This document shows, in pieces, positions 1-7,507 of a stretch of 22,917 bases of DNA. The translations under genes were made by a program, and so were the position numbers. How positions within the stretch are numbered: the stretch's first letter is position 1; every line of letters starts with the position of its first letter. This DNA is from JABDJZ01 sp047619685 (GTDB taxonomy: Bacteria > Bacteroidota > Rhodothermia > Rhodothermales > UBA10348), in the NCBI GenBank assembly GCA_047619685.1, contig JBLHLC010000051.1:1-22917 (forward strand), written 5' to 3'. The notes beneath the pieces were generated by a model. It was given only the letters and a program-made list of their open reading frames with translations, made no database searches and was not told the DNA's origin.

Positions 1-147
1 ATCAGATCCCTGGTTCGTTCCATCAGATCCCTGGTTCGTTCCATCAGATCCCTGGTTCGTTCCATCAGATCCCTGGTTCGTTCCATCAGATCCCTGGTTC
101 GTTCCATCGGATCCTTGGTTCGTTCCATCAGATCCCTGGTTCGTTCC
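1..147. repeat. Seven tandem copies of a 21-bp unit
   Basis: Seven head-to-tail 21-base units lie at 1-21, 22-42, 43-63, 64-84, 85-105, 106-126 and 127-147. Six are identical. The unit at 106-126 differs at two bases, both synonymous on the minus strand (Ser TCT to TCC, Gln CAG to CAA). There are no spacers, so this is not a CRISPR array. The unit is a multiple of three, so gain or loss of copies keeps the lipoprotein frame. The array probably continues beyond base 1. Confidence 0.97.
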
Positions 148-261
148 GTCTCCGACCCAAACGACATCATCGCCTGCTCCGACGAACGCGTCCGGGCTGC
201 AACCGATCATTGGGGTGGCGACGAAGAAGACGAGGGCGAGAAGTGTAAGCTGGCGTGTCAT
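1..261 (-). CDS. Repeat lipoprotein, 5' part only (C-terminus off window)
   Basis: An ATG at 261-259 opens a frame that runs without a stop to base 1, giving 87 codons. The first 21 residues form a lipoprotein signal peptide: MTRQ, a hydrophobic stretch, then P-M-I-G-C with the lipidated Cys at residue 21. A short linker containing D-D-V-V-W-V-G-D follows. From residue 39 the protein is seven exact copies of the heptapeptide GTNQGSD, still running at the window edge. The likely location is the outer membrane or cell surface, with the repeat acting as a flexible or Asp/Asn-rich, possibly calcium-binding, stalk; this is inference. I do not recognise the family. The gene lies downstream of hisA on the same strand but is separated from it by a terminator. 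The repeat is translated in frame and copy 2 differs only by synonymous changes, which supports real coding. Confidence 0.72.
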   Translation of the reverse strand, partial: MTRQLTLLALVFFVATPMIGCSPDAFVGAGDDVVWVGDGTNQGSDGTNQGSDGTNQGSDGTNQGSDGTNQGSDGTNQGSDGTNQGSD

Positions 262-405
262 GGGTTTGTGGGTCTAAGGGGAACCGGATAGTGGCTTCAC
301 CTAGAGAAACGGGAAACCCTCCGCCAGCACGACACGCAAATCGGAAAAAAGTAGAGATCCCCAGGAATAGAGGCCCCAAACCCCTCAGGCGTAACGAAAT
401 CGCAT

Positions 406-424
406 AAAAAAAGGGCCAAGGCCC
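406..424 (-). terminator. Intrinsic terminator of the proC-hisA operon
   Basis: Read on the minus strand, the near-palindrome GGGCCTTGGCCC (424-413) is followed directly by seven T (412-406). It lies about 30 bases after the hisA stop. The stem is short (GGGC/GCCC with a 4-base loop, or one more pair with a 2-base loop), but the T-run is good. It should separate hisA transcription from the lipoprotein gene at 261. The remaining intergenic DNA (262-405) shows no gene I can support. Confidence 0.6.
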
Positions 425-454
425 CCGAATCACCACCTCACAAAGCCCCGAGAA

Positions 455-1237
455 CTACGCGCCCTTCGATTGCGCAGACGTAAAGCAGTCTAGATCCACT
501 TCGTCTTTGTAATTCCAGCACCACGTTTTCTGACATGGGAAGATGTTCTCATACAGGGCGCGGCCCACGATCACGGAGTCGATCTTGCTGGTCTGCATCT
601 CCTGCAACGCAAGGAGGTCGTGGAAACTGCCAACGCCGCCGGATGCGGTGATCCGACATCGGCCAAGGCGCGAGCCCAGGCGCTGGTAGGCGTCTAGGTT
701 GGGACCGTCCATGGTGCCATCGCGAGATATATCGGTATAGACTATCCGGCGGCAGCCTCGGGCTTCCATGTCCAACGCCATTTCTATGGCATCGAGTCCA
801 CTGGCTTCGGTCCATCCCTGGACTTTGACCTCACCATGCTTGGCGTCGATCCCGACCACGATTTTGGATGCGCCGTGCTTCTCGATGGCGAGGGAGACCA
901 GGTCAGGGTCTCGGACGGCGCTGGTCCCGATGATGACGCGGTGCACGCCGCATTCCAGCGCGCCGTCTACATCTTCCATTGTGCGGATGCCGCCGCCTAC
1001 CTGCACCGGAATGTCCAGGCTCTGGGTGATCTCCCGGATTATATCCCGGTTGTCCTTTCCCTTTCCCAGGGCAGCATCCAGATCGACAACGTGGAGGACT
1101 TTGGCGTTCTGGACGCGCCAGAGCTTGGCCATTTTGACGGGATCGTCGAAATAGACGGTCTCGTCCTCGTAGAGTCCTTGACGGAGCCGGACACAGTGTC
1201 CGTCGCGCAAATCTATGGCGGGTATTACCAGAAACAT
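455..1237 (-). CDS. hisA: HisA, ProFAR isomerase
   Basis: This is 1-(5-phosphoribosyl)-5-[(5-phosphoribosylamino)methylideneamino]imidazole-4-carboxamide isomerase (EC 5.3.1.16), the cytosolic Amadori isomerase of histidine synthesis. The 260-residue product is a TIM barrel opening with V-I-P-A-I-D-L-R-D-G, with general acid/base Asp9. The second catalytic Asp is Asp131 in the segment G-I-D-A-K-H-G. The phosphate loops V-G-G-G-I-R, A-S-G-G-V-G and V-G-R-A-L-Y are present. The tail E-N-I-F-P-C-Q is typical of Bacteroidota/Chlorobi HisA, followed by about 20 unconserved residues. I chose ATG at 1237; an in-frame TTG at 1249 would add four residues. It starts 35 bases after the proC stop, so the two are probably one operon. 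No other his gene is in the window. A T-tailed hairpin follows the stop. Confidence 0.95.
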   Translation of the reverse strand: MFLVIPAIDLRDGHCVRLRQGLYEDETVYFDDPVKMAKLWRVQNAKVLHVVDLDAALGKGKDNRDIIREITQSLDIPVQVGGGIRTMEDVDGALECGVHRVIIGTSAVRDPDLVSLAIEKHGASKIVVGIDAKHGEVKVQGWTEASGLDAIEMALDMEARGCRRIVYTDISRDGTMDGPNLDAYQRLGSRLGRCRITASGGVGSFHDLLALQEMQTSKIDSVIVGRALYENIFPCQKTWCWNYKDEVDLDCFTSAQSKGA

Positions 1238-1272
1238 TTGGCCGTCCAAAGCCTCGGGTCGGTCTGCGTTCC

Positions 1273-2088
1273 CTAGTTACCCAACTCCTTGCTACGCGCG
1301 GTGGCCGTTGCGACCGCGTCAATAAGCATGGTCCTCAGGCCGTGGCTCTCCAGATCTGCGACTGCGGCGATGGCGGTCCCGCCCGGAGTGGTGACCTCGT
1401 CGCGCAGGATGGCAGGGTGTTTTCCACTGTCAATCACCAGTTTGGCCGCCCCGTACACGGTCTGGGCAGCCAATCTGATAGCCTGCGCCCGCGGGATGCC
1501 TTGCTTGACTCCGCCATCGGTCAGGGCCTCGATAAACATGTAGACGTACGCGGGCCCGCTTCCTGAAAGGCCCGTAACAGCATCCATGAGATACTCGGGT
1601 ACGGTCTCCACGATTCCGACGCTTTCAAAAAGCGCGCGCGCCATGCCGAAGTGGTTCTCATCGGCAAAGGTGCCGGCGGACAGGGCAGTGGCCCCCTTAT
1701 CCACGATCATGGGGGTATTGGGCATGGCCCTTATCACAGGCAGATTACCTCGCAGCGCCTCTTCGATGGACGATGTGGTGAGTCCGGCCAACACTGAAAC
1801 GACCAGTGTGCCTTCCGACAACTCCGTCCGGATCTCCTCCAGGACGGCGGAGGCGCTTTGCGGTTTAACGGCCAGGACGACAATAGTGGCACCGCGAACG
1901 GCCTGCCGGTTGTCCAAAGATGTCTGTATTCCCGGAAACTGCTCTACGAGCGATGCCAGGGCATCGGGATTGCGCCGCGAGGCCCGGATGCGAGCCGGCT
2001 CGAGGTCATGCCCTTTGAGCATGCCGCCGATGAGGGCTCGGCCTATGTTGCCGGCGCCGATGATGGCTACGTGGTGGTCGTGGAGCAT
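1273..2088 (-). CDS. proC: ProC, pyrroline-5-carboxylate reductase
   Basis: It catalyses the last step of proline synthesis, reducing 1-pyrroline-5-carboxylate to proline with NAD(P)H (EC 1.5.1.2), in the cytosol. The 271-residue product begins with a Rossmann fold with G-A-G-N-I-G at residues 11-16. It has the V-L-A-V-K-P-Q segment and R-A-M-P-N-T-P. The C-terminal dimer domain carries the signature P-G-G-T-A-I-A-A-V-A-D-L and the motif L-S-G-S-G-P-A-Y. The frame stays open upstream to 2229, but the extra residues resemble no P5CR N-terminus and overlap the metG promoter region, so I chose ATG at 2088. No Shine-Dalgarno sequence is visible. It is the first gene of the proC-hisA pair and diverges from metG. 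Confidence 0.95.
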   Translation of the reverse strand: MLHDHHVAIIGAGNIGRALIGGMLKGHDLEPARIRASRRNPDALASLVEQFPGIQTSLDNRQAVRGATIVVLAVKPQSASAVLEEIRTELSEGTLVVSVLAGLTTSSIEEALRGNLPVIRAMPNTPMIVDKGATALSAGTFADENHFGMARALFESVGIVETVPEYLMDAVTGLSGSGPAYVYMFIEALTDGGVKQGIPRAQAIRLAAQTVYGAAKLVIDSGKHPAILRDEVTTPGGTAIAAVADLESHGLRTMLIDAVATATARSKELGN

Positions 2089-2243
2089 GAGCGTATCGCA
2101 GATGAACGGTTGAAGACCCAAAATCCGATCCCCAGTTGAAGATCCACAGATCGTGGCATCAATAAGCCGGGAATCGCGTTCTTCGATGCGAAAGCGGAGG
2201 GATCGTTTCTGCGACCCGCATCCAATCACTGAATAGCTCGCCC

Positions 2244-4376
2244 ATGTCCTCTCTTCCTGCCTCGAATCAAGGTGCCTCGAGCCGCACGCTGGTCACGGCC
2301 GCTTTGCCGTATGCCAACGGCCCGATCCACATTGGGCACCTGGCCGGGGCCTACCTGCCCGCGGACATCTTTTGCCGTTATCAGCGGATTGCTGGCCACG
2401 ACATCGTCTTCGTATGCGGCTCCGATGAGATGGGCGTTGCCATCATGGTGCGTGCCCGAAAGGAAGGAGTAGAGGCACAGGAGATAGTCGATCGCTACCA
2501 TCCGGTCATTGCGGAGTCTTTCGCACGATTCGGCATGAGCTTCGACCACTACGGTCGGACTACATCTCCCAAGCATGCAGAGACGAGCAGGGATTTCTTC
2601 CGGACGCTGGCCAGCAAAGACACGTTTGTCACGAAGACCGAAAAGCAGCTTTTTGACCCGGAAGCAGGCATTTTTCTGGCGGATCGTTTCGTTGTTGGCA
2701 CATGCCCGAGCTGCGGAAACCCGGACGCCTATGGCGATCAGTGTGAGAAGTGTGGAACGGCGCTGAGCCCGATGGAGCTCATCGACCCGCGTTCGACGTT
2801 GTCGGACGCACGGCCTGAGTTGCGAGAGACCACGCACTGGTACTTGCCCCTCGGCGATTTTCAGGATCGTCTCGAAGCGTGGATCGCTACGAAGCCAGAC
2901 TGGAAGCCCAACGTCCTAGGTCAGGTCAAGAGTTGGCTCGCGGACGGTCTGCGAGATCGGGCGATAACCCGCGATGTGCCCTGGGGGGTGCCCGTTCCCG
3001 AGGATGTCGCCAAGGCGGTGGGCGTGGACGCGGAGGGTAAGGTGATCTACGTCTGGTTTGATGCGCCCATCGGGTACATCTCGGCCACAAGGGAGTGGGC
3101 CGAAGCCAAGGGAGACCCGGAGCTCTGGCGCAAATACTGGCAGAAAGGAGACGGCGAAGAGCCCAGGCTCCTCCATTTCATCGGGAAAGACAACATTGTT
3201 TTTCACTGCCTGATGTTTCCGGCCATGCTCATGGCGCACGAGGACTACGTCCTGCCAGAGAACGTGCCGGCAAACGAGTTCCTGAATCTTGAGGGAGACA
3301 AGCTTTCAACCAGTCGCAACTGGGCGGTTTGGCTGCATGAGTACCTGGAGGACTTCCAGCCGGACCTCTTGCGGTATGCGCTCGCCACGACGCTGCCCGA
3401 GACCAAGGACGCGGACTTCTCCTGGAAAGACTTCCAGGGTAGGGTCAACAGCGAACTGGCCGACGTGCTGGGCAACTTCGTGCATCGGGCTCTCACTTTC
3501 GCCAACCGATTCTTTGACGGCGTCGTCCCGCCTCTGACCAACCCTTCAGATCTGGATCGGGAAACGCTGGCGGCTCTCGCGGGCTTTCCGAAGCGAATAG
3601 GGGACGCGTACGACGCGTTCCGATTCCGCGAAGGCGTGTTCGAATCCATGGCGCTGGCCCGCATGGGCAATAAGTACTTCAACGACACAGAGCCGTGGAA
3701 GACGCGCAACACCAACCCGGAGGCGTGCGCAAACACGATTCACATCTCGCTTCAGCTCTGCGCCTCGCTCGCGGTACTGCTTGAGCCGGTGCTTCCCCAC
3801 ACGGCGAAGGCAATGTGCCAGGTATTGAACCTTTCCAGTGTGCGCACGGGAATGCCCGGGGCCCAGGGGGAAATTGGCTGGGTAGAAGCGGGGAGTCCCC
3901 TGCTACGGGAAGGGGCAGCGGTCAACAAGCCAGAAATTCTGTTCACCAAGATCGAGGACGAAGTCATAGAAGCACAGATCGCAAAACTGCGCGCAACAGC
4001 CCCGGCGGCGGACGACGAAGCAGCAGACTCTGACCTGCCATTCGAGGGCAGCAAGGGCGATATTGCCTTCGATGATTTTCTGAAATTGGATTTACGTGCG
4101 GGCGTCATTCTATCCGCCGAGCCGGTTCCAAAGTCCAACAAACTCCTGAAACTGCAGGTAGACCTGGGATTCGAAACGCGTCAGATCCTGTCGGGCGTGG
4201 CGAAGCACTGGTCGCCAGAAGAATTGGTGGGCAAACACGTGTCCGTGGTGGCCAATCTGGCGCCGAGGACCATGATGGGCCTTGAGAGTCAGGGTATGGT
4301 CCTGATGGCGGAAGACCGCGATGGGAAATTGCATCTCGTAGAGTCTACCGGGGAGCCCGGCGGAGTCATTCGATAA
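2244..4376 (+). CDS. metG: MetRS, methionyl-tRNA synthetase
   Basis: It charges tRNA-Met with methionine (EC 6.1.1.10), in the cytosol as a homodimer. The 710 residues comprise a class I catalytic domain with the HIGH motif at 29-32 and an inserted zinc-binding knuckle with Cys154, Cys157, Cys167 and Cys170. The second signature reads KLSTSR (353-358), as is common in Bacteroidota and archaeal-type MetRS. A helical anticodon-binding domain covers roughly 380-550. An acidic/Ala-rich linker near 585-605 leads to a C-terminal Trbp111/EMAPII-like OB-fold tRNA-binding domain (about 607-710) containing D-L-R-A-G-V-I and P-R-T-M-M-G. The start ATG follows GAATAGCTCGCCC, with no Shine-Dalgarno. The carbonic anhydrase gene follows after 22 bases, so the two are probably cotranscribed. 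Confidence 0.97.
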   Translation: MSSLPASNQGASSRTLVTAALPYANGPIHIGHLAGAYLPADIFCRYQRIAGHDIVFVCGSDEMGVAIMVRARKEGVEAQEIVDRYHPVIAESFARFGMSFDHYGRTTSPKHAETSRDFFRTLASKDTFVTKTEKQLFDPEAGIFLADRFVVGTCPSCGNPDAYGDQCEKCGTALSPMELIDPRSTLSDARPELRETTHWYLPLGDFQDRLEAWIATKPDWKPNVLGQVKSWLADGLRDRAITRDVPWGVPVPEDVAKAVGVDAEGKVIYVWFDAPIGYISATREWAEAKGDPELWRKYWQKGDGEEPRLLHFIGKDNIVFHCLMFPAMLMAHEDYVLPENVPANEFLNLEGDKLSTSRNWAVWLHEYLEDFQPDLLRYALATTLPETKDADFSWKDFQGRVNSELADVLGNFVHRALTFANRFFDGVVPPLTNPSDLDRETLAALAGFPKRIGDAYDAFRFREGVFESMALARMGNKYFNDTEPWKTRNTNPEACANTIHISLQLCASLAVLLEPVLPHTAKAMCQVLNLSSVRTGMPGAQGEIGWVEAGSPLLREGAAVNKPEILFTKIEDEVIEAQIAKLRATAPAADDEAADSDLPFEGSKGDIAFDDFLKLDLRAGVILSAEPVPKSNKLLKLQVDLGFETRQILSGVAKHWSPEELVGKHVSVVANLAPRTMMGLESQGMVLMAEDRDGKLHLVESTGEPGGVIR

Positions 4377-4398
4377 CAGAATCTGACCCAGGTAGCAA

Positions 4399-5088
4399 AT
4401 GGACCACTCAGCATCCCGGGCCCAATCGGCCGATCACGGCCCTCCGCCACACCGCGGACCATTGAATGAGGCGGCCCAAAAGGAATTGACGTCCTCAGAG
4501 GCGCTTGCGCTCCTTGTGGCCGGGAATGAACGCTTTCTGACCGGGGTGCCCATAAAACGGAATCACGCGCTGAGTATCCAGGCAACAGCTGAGGGACAGT
4601 TTCCCTATGCGGTGGTGTTGGGCTGCATCGACTCCAGGGTGCCACACGAGCTCATCTTCGATGCGGGGATCGGGGACCTGTTCAGCGTCCGCATCGCGGG
4701 AAATTTCATCAACGACGACATTCTGGGGTCGCTGGAGTTTGCGACGGCTATTTCGGGAGCCAAGTTGATCGTTGTTCTTGGCCATTCAGAATGCGGGGCG
4801 GTAAAAGGGGCCTGCGACGACGTACGACTGGGGCACTTGACCGGACTGCTGAAGAACCTCGCGCCGGCGGTCGCCTCGACCAGCGTCCGGGGCAAGCGAG
4901 ACTCCAGCAACGCCGAATTTGTGCAGGCGGTCGCCTTCGCCAACGTTCGACAGTCGGTCAAGGACATTGCGGCCAAGAGTCCCGTGATCAACGAACTCGT
5001 CAAGACGGGCCGGGCCACGATTGTCGGCGGCATGCATGACCTAGCCACCGGGCAGGTGGACTTCCTGGTGGATCCGGACCGGGACTAG
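4399..5088 (+). CDS. Beta-class carbonic anhydrase
   Basis: It interconverts CO2 and bicarbonate (EC 4.2.1.1). The 229-residue product carries the zinc site of beta-carbonic anhydrases: Cys76, Asp78 and Arg80 in C-I-D-S-R, with His129 and Cys132 in H-S-E-C-G-A. The segments G-D-L-F-S-V-R-I-A-G-N and G-S-L-E-F-A also fit. The first 30 residues are polar and Pro/His-rich, without a hydrophobic signal, so I infer a cytosolic enzyme with a disordered N-terminus; a downstream start is possible but no strong alternative ATG is close. It lies 22 bases after metG. Its TAG stop shares the CTAG at 5085-5088 with the stop of the opposing gene, leaving no room for a terminator between them. Confidence 0.93.
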   Translation: MDHSASRAQSADHGPPPHRGPLNEAAQKELTSSEALALLVAGNERFLTGVPIKRNHALSIQATAEGQFPYAVVLGCIDSRVPHELIFDAGIGDLFSVRIAGNFINDDILGSLEFATAISGAKLIVVLGHSECGAVKGACDDVRLGHLTGLLKNLAPAVASTSVRGKRDSSNAEFVQAVAFANVRQSVKDIAAKSPVINELVKTGRATIVGGMHDLATGQVDFLVDPDRD

Positions 5089-7418
5089 TTTCCCAGTTCT
5101 TCGAACGTGTCGTTCATGATGGGGTACCGCCTCCAGTCGCGGTGGTCAAAATGCCACCACTCCTGCTGGTAGACGTCGAAACCCTCCGCCTCCATCAGGC
5201 TGCGGAGTAACTCGCGATGCCAGCGCTGTCGTGATGTACCACCCACGTAGTCCGAGTAGGATCTCTCGGAGAACTCGTCGTAGCCGCCCGGCATGGCAAT
5301 TGGCTCTCCGGTCTTGAGGTCATACAGGGTCAGATCGACCGCAGCACCACGATTGTGACGTGAGCCGTTGGCGGGGTTCGCGACAAACTCCTTCTTGTCT
5401 TGGGGCGTGGCATCCCAGAACATCTTGGTCACAAACCACGGCCGGTAGGCGTCGTGAATCAGTAGTCCATACCCGTATTCTGCCAGGGCCAGATGCACAC
5501 GGGCCACAGCCTGGGCCGCTGGTCTTTGAAGGAAGGCGTGCGGCTCCGTGTAGAAGACGCTCTGCATGAAGTTATTGGTGCTCGCGTACCGGATGTCGTA
5601 GCGGATGCCGGGCTCAAGTTCGTTCAGTTCGACCAGGTCGCTCGCAAGGAAGTCTCCGCTTTCCGCGGGCGGAGTCGCGGCCAAGGCCGCCGGTCGCAAC
5701 TGGTCCATGCTCCGGACGGGGTCAATGGTATAGGTCTCGCCGGCCTCGGCACCGCGGCGTCGCTCAAAGCGCACGCCAGCAGCGACGGCGGCCAGTACGT
5801 CACCCGAGGCGGCACGCTCAAATACGATCTGTTCGCCATGATAGAGGCCTCCGTCTTCTGGGAAGTCGAATCGGTCGGGCGAGACTTCGGTCAGGGGATC
5901 CATTTCCGTCCACTCTATCAGCGCGTGGAGCAGGCCGTTCTTCTCGTAGATGAACAGGACATTGTGATCCCATCCGTACTCACCGACCAAATCCTGGAAG
6001 GCGGGCTTGGGAGCGGGAGGCATCGCTCCCGGCCACTCGCTGGTTCGTGTCAGTATGGTTCCGTCGCGCGCCAGGAGATTGTCGTCTTGAAGGAGGAGGA
6101 AACCGCCGAAACCATGACGGTCGTCAAATACCAAGGTGTCGCCAATGGCACCGAGCAAATAGCGTTCCCGGCCAATCTCGGCCCAAACCCCACCAATGCG
6201 GCGATCGACGATGGTAAGGGTTCGCTGGCCGTCAGGGAACAGGAAAACGCCTTCGGCGGCCCCGGCAAGGTCGGCCGGCACAGGCCCGGAGGTGACGGCA
6301 TCCGGGAGGGGTTGGCCTTCGCGATGGGCCAGCATGAGGCGTAGCGCGTAGTCGCTGATCCGCCGGACCACCGTGTTGGCGACGTCCATCGTGGTTACGG
6401 CTACCACGCCGAGCTTCTCTTCAGGAAGCATTCCGAGTTGGGTGGCGAAACCGTAAATGGCGCCACCGTGTCCCGCGTATTCGTGTCCGTCCATCGTCCC
6501 GAGCGAGAACCCGATCCCAAAACCTGAACCCTCCTCAAACTGGTGGCTGAGCATCTCGGCAAGCGTCTCCGGAGAGATCCCAAGCGCCGGGTCTGCCACG
6601 AAAATCGCGCTCATGAATCGCCCAAGGTCGGTCACCGGGGCATACATGCTACCGGCCGGCGACATCCCGAGTTCGAATGTCGGTGCCGGGAAGTCCCGCC
6701 CGTCGTAGCTCCACATGCGCGCTTCGGCAAGGCGGGCGGAGGTGGCGGAGTTTGGCGCAAAGGCACTGGCCGTCATGCCCAGGGGCTGGAGAACGGCACG
6801 TTGGACGTAGTCTGTAAAAGGCGTTTCCTGCGTTGTTTCGAGGACGTAACCCACCGTCGCGATGCCGGCGTTGGAGTACTTGACCCGGCTCTCGGCAGGG
6901 TATATACGAGGCGTACCGCGCAGGCTCTGGATGGTGGCCGCAAGGGTGGGCGCGTCATCTGCAAAATAATTACCCACAGCTGGCTCCCGGACGATGCCGG
7001 CGCGGTGGGACATCAGCTGCCTCAGGGTCGGGGCGTCGGCAGGCAGGTCCTGGGCAATCTGGAAATCTGGCAGATAGTCGGTCACGGGTGCGTCCAGGTC
7101 AAGCACGCCGCGTTCCACCAACTGCATTACGGCCAGGTCGGTGAACAGTTTGGAAACTGACCCTACCCGGTAAATGGTCGAAGCGTCGGCGGGGACACCT
7201 GGCCGCGCCCCGCCAAACCCTGTCGCCCAGACCATCTGTTGGTCGTCCACCAGGGCAATTGAAAGGGCTGGCAGTCCTTTGGACTCCATCTCATGCTGGA
7301 TGAAGGCACTCAGCTTCTGGATAACCGGGGCCAAGTCGGCCGACGGGGTGACGTCTGCCGAATCGGGTGTGGCAGCGCAGCCCAGTAGAAACGAAAGCAG
7401 TAAGACGGATCTGGTCAT
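5085..7418 (-). CDS. Lipoprotein fusion: beta-lactamase-like serine hydrolase + VanX-type D-Ala-D-Ala dipeptidase
   Basis: The 777-residue product has a lipoprotein signal peptide (L-L-G-C, Cys14), so it is likely anchored in the periplasm or outer membrane. Residues about 30-370 form a class C beta-lactamase/PBP-type serine hydrolase: S-V-S-K at 87-90 (nucleophile Ser87, Lys90), Y-S-N at 181-183, and H-G-G at 317-319 in the KTG position. Residues about 370-565 resemble the beta-rich C-terminal extensions of such hydrolases. Residues about 590-777 are a VanX/DdpX-type M15 dipeptidase: Arg659 in D-A-Y-R-P, zinc ligands His688 and Asp695 in S-R-H-N-R-G-A-A-V-D, and Glu753 and His756 in E-W-W-H. 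Both active sites look intact. The natural substrate may be D-Ala-D-Ala-containing peptides from peptidoglycan; true beta-lactamase activity cannot be inferred. The gene follows lpdA and its terminator. Confidence 0.93.
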   Translation of the reverse strand: MTRSVLLLSFLLGCAATPDSADVTPSADLAPVIQKLSAFIQHEMESKGLPALSIALVDDQQMVWATGFGGARPGVPADASTIYRVGSVSKLFTDLAVMQLVERGVLDLDAPVTDYLPDFQIAQDLPADAPTLRQLMSHRAGIVREPAVGNYFADDAPTLAATIQSLRGTPRIYPAESRVKYSNAGIATVGYVLETTQETPFTDYVQRAVLQPLGMTASAFAPNSATSARLAEARMWSYDGRDFPAPTFELGMSPAGSMYAPVTDLGRFMSAIFVADPALGISPETLAEMLSHQFEEGSGFGIGFSLGTMDGHEYAGHGGAIYGFATQLGMLPEEKLGVVAVTTMDVANTVVRRISDYALRLMLAHREGQPLPDAVTSGPVPADLAGAAEGVFLFPDGQRTLTIVDRRIGGVWAEIGRERYLLGAIGDTLVFDDRHGFGGFLLLQDDNLLARDGTILTRTSEWPGAMPPAPKPAFQDLVGEYGWDHNVLFIYEKNGLLHALIEWTEMDPLTEVSPDRFDFPEDGGLYHGEQIVFERAASGDVLAAVAAGVRFERRRGAEAGETYTIDPVRSMDQLRPAALAATPPAESGDFLASDLVELNELEPGIRYDIRYASTNNFMQSVFYTEPHAFLQRPAAQAVARVHLALAEYGYGLLIHDAYRPWFVTKMFWDATPQDKKEFVANPANGSRHNRGAAVDLTLYDLKTGEPIAMPGGYDEFSERSYSDYVGGTSRQRWHRELLRSLMEAEGFDVYQQEWWHFDHRDWRRYPIMNDTFEELGN

Positions 7419-7451
7419 GGCACGGCGGGGGGATCGATGCGCCCAATATGC

Positions 7452-7487
7452 AAAAAGCCCCGGCCGCTAGCCAGCGACCGGGGCTTT
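7452..7487 (-). terminator. Intrinsic terminator of lpdA
   Basis: The perfect 10-bp stem AAAGCCCCGG (7454-7463) and CCGGGGCTTT (7478-7487) encloses an inner CGCT/AGCG stem with one mismatch and a 4-base loop. On the minus strand it ends in a run of T (7456-7452). It begins 20 bases after the lpdA stop and ends about 33 bases before the start of the next minus-strand gene. Confidence 0.88.
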
Positions 7488-7507
7488 CCAGTGGGTGTTG
7501 GGCCCTG

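Noticed and set aside
1..147. Possible CRISPR array
   Set aside because: The units abut with no spacers and are in frame with a lipoprotein gene, so this is a coding tandem repeat.
167..436. 89-codon open frame on the minus strand
   Set aside because: It overlaps the 5' end of the lipoprotein gene in another frame and shows no domain, signal or conserved feature.
2132..2164. Possible sigma70-type promoter for metG (TTGAAG, 17 bases, TCAATA)
   Set aside because: The -10 match is poor and Bacteroidota-type promoters differ, so it is not strong enough to list.
2089..2229. N-terminal extension of proC
   Set aside because: The extra 47 residues resemble no P5CR start and overlap the divergent metG upstream region; ATG 2088 matches the family.
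5493..6344. 283-codon plus-strand open frame
   Set aside because: It lies antisense within the beta-lactamase/VanX fusion gene and has no recognisable domain.
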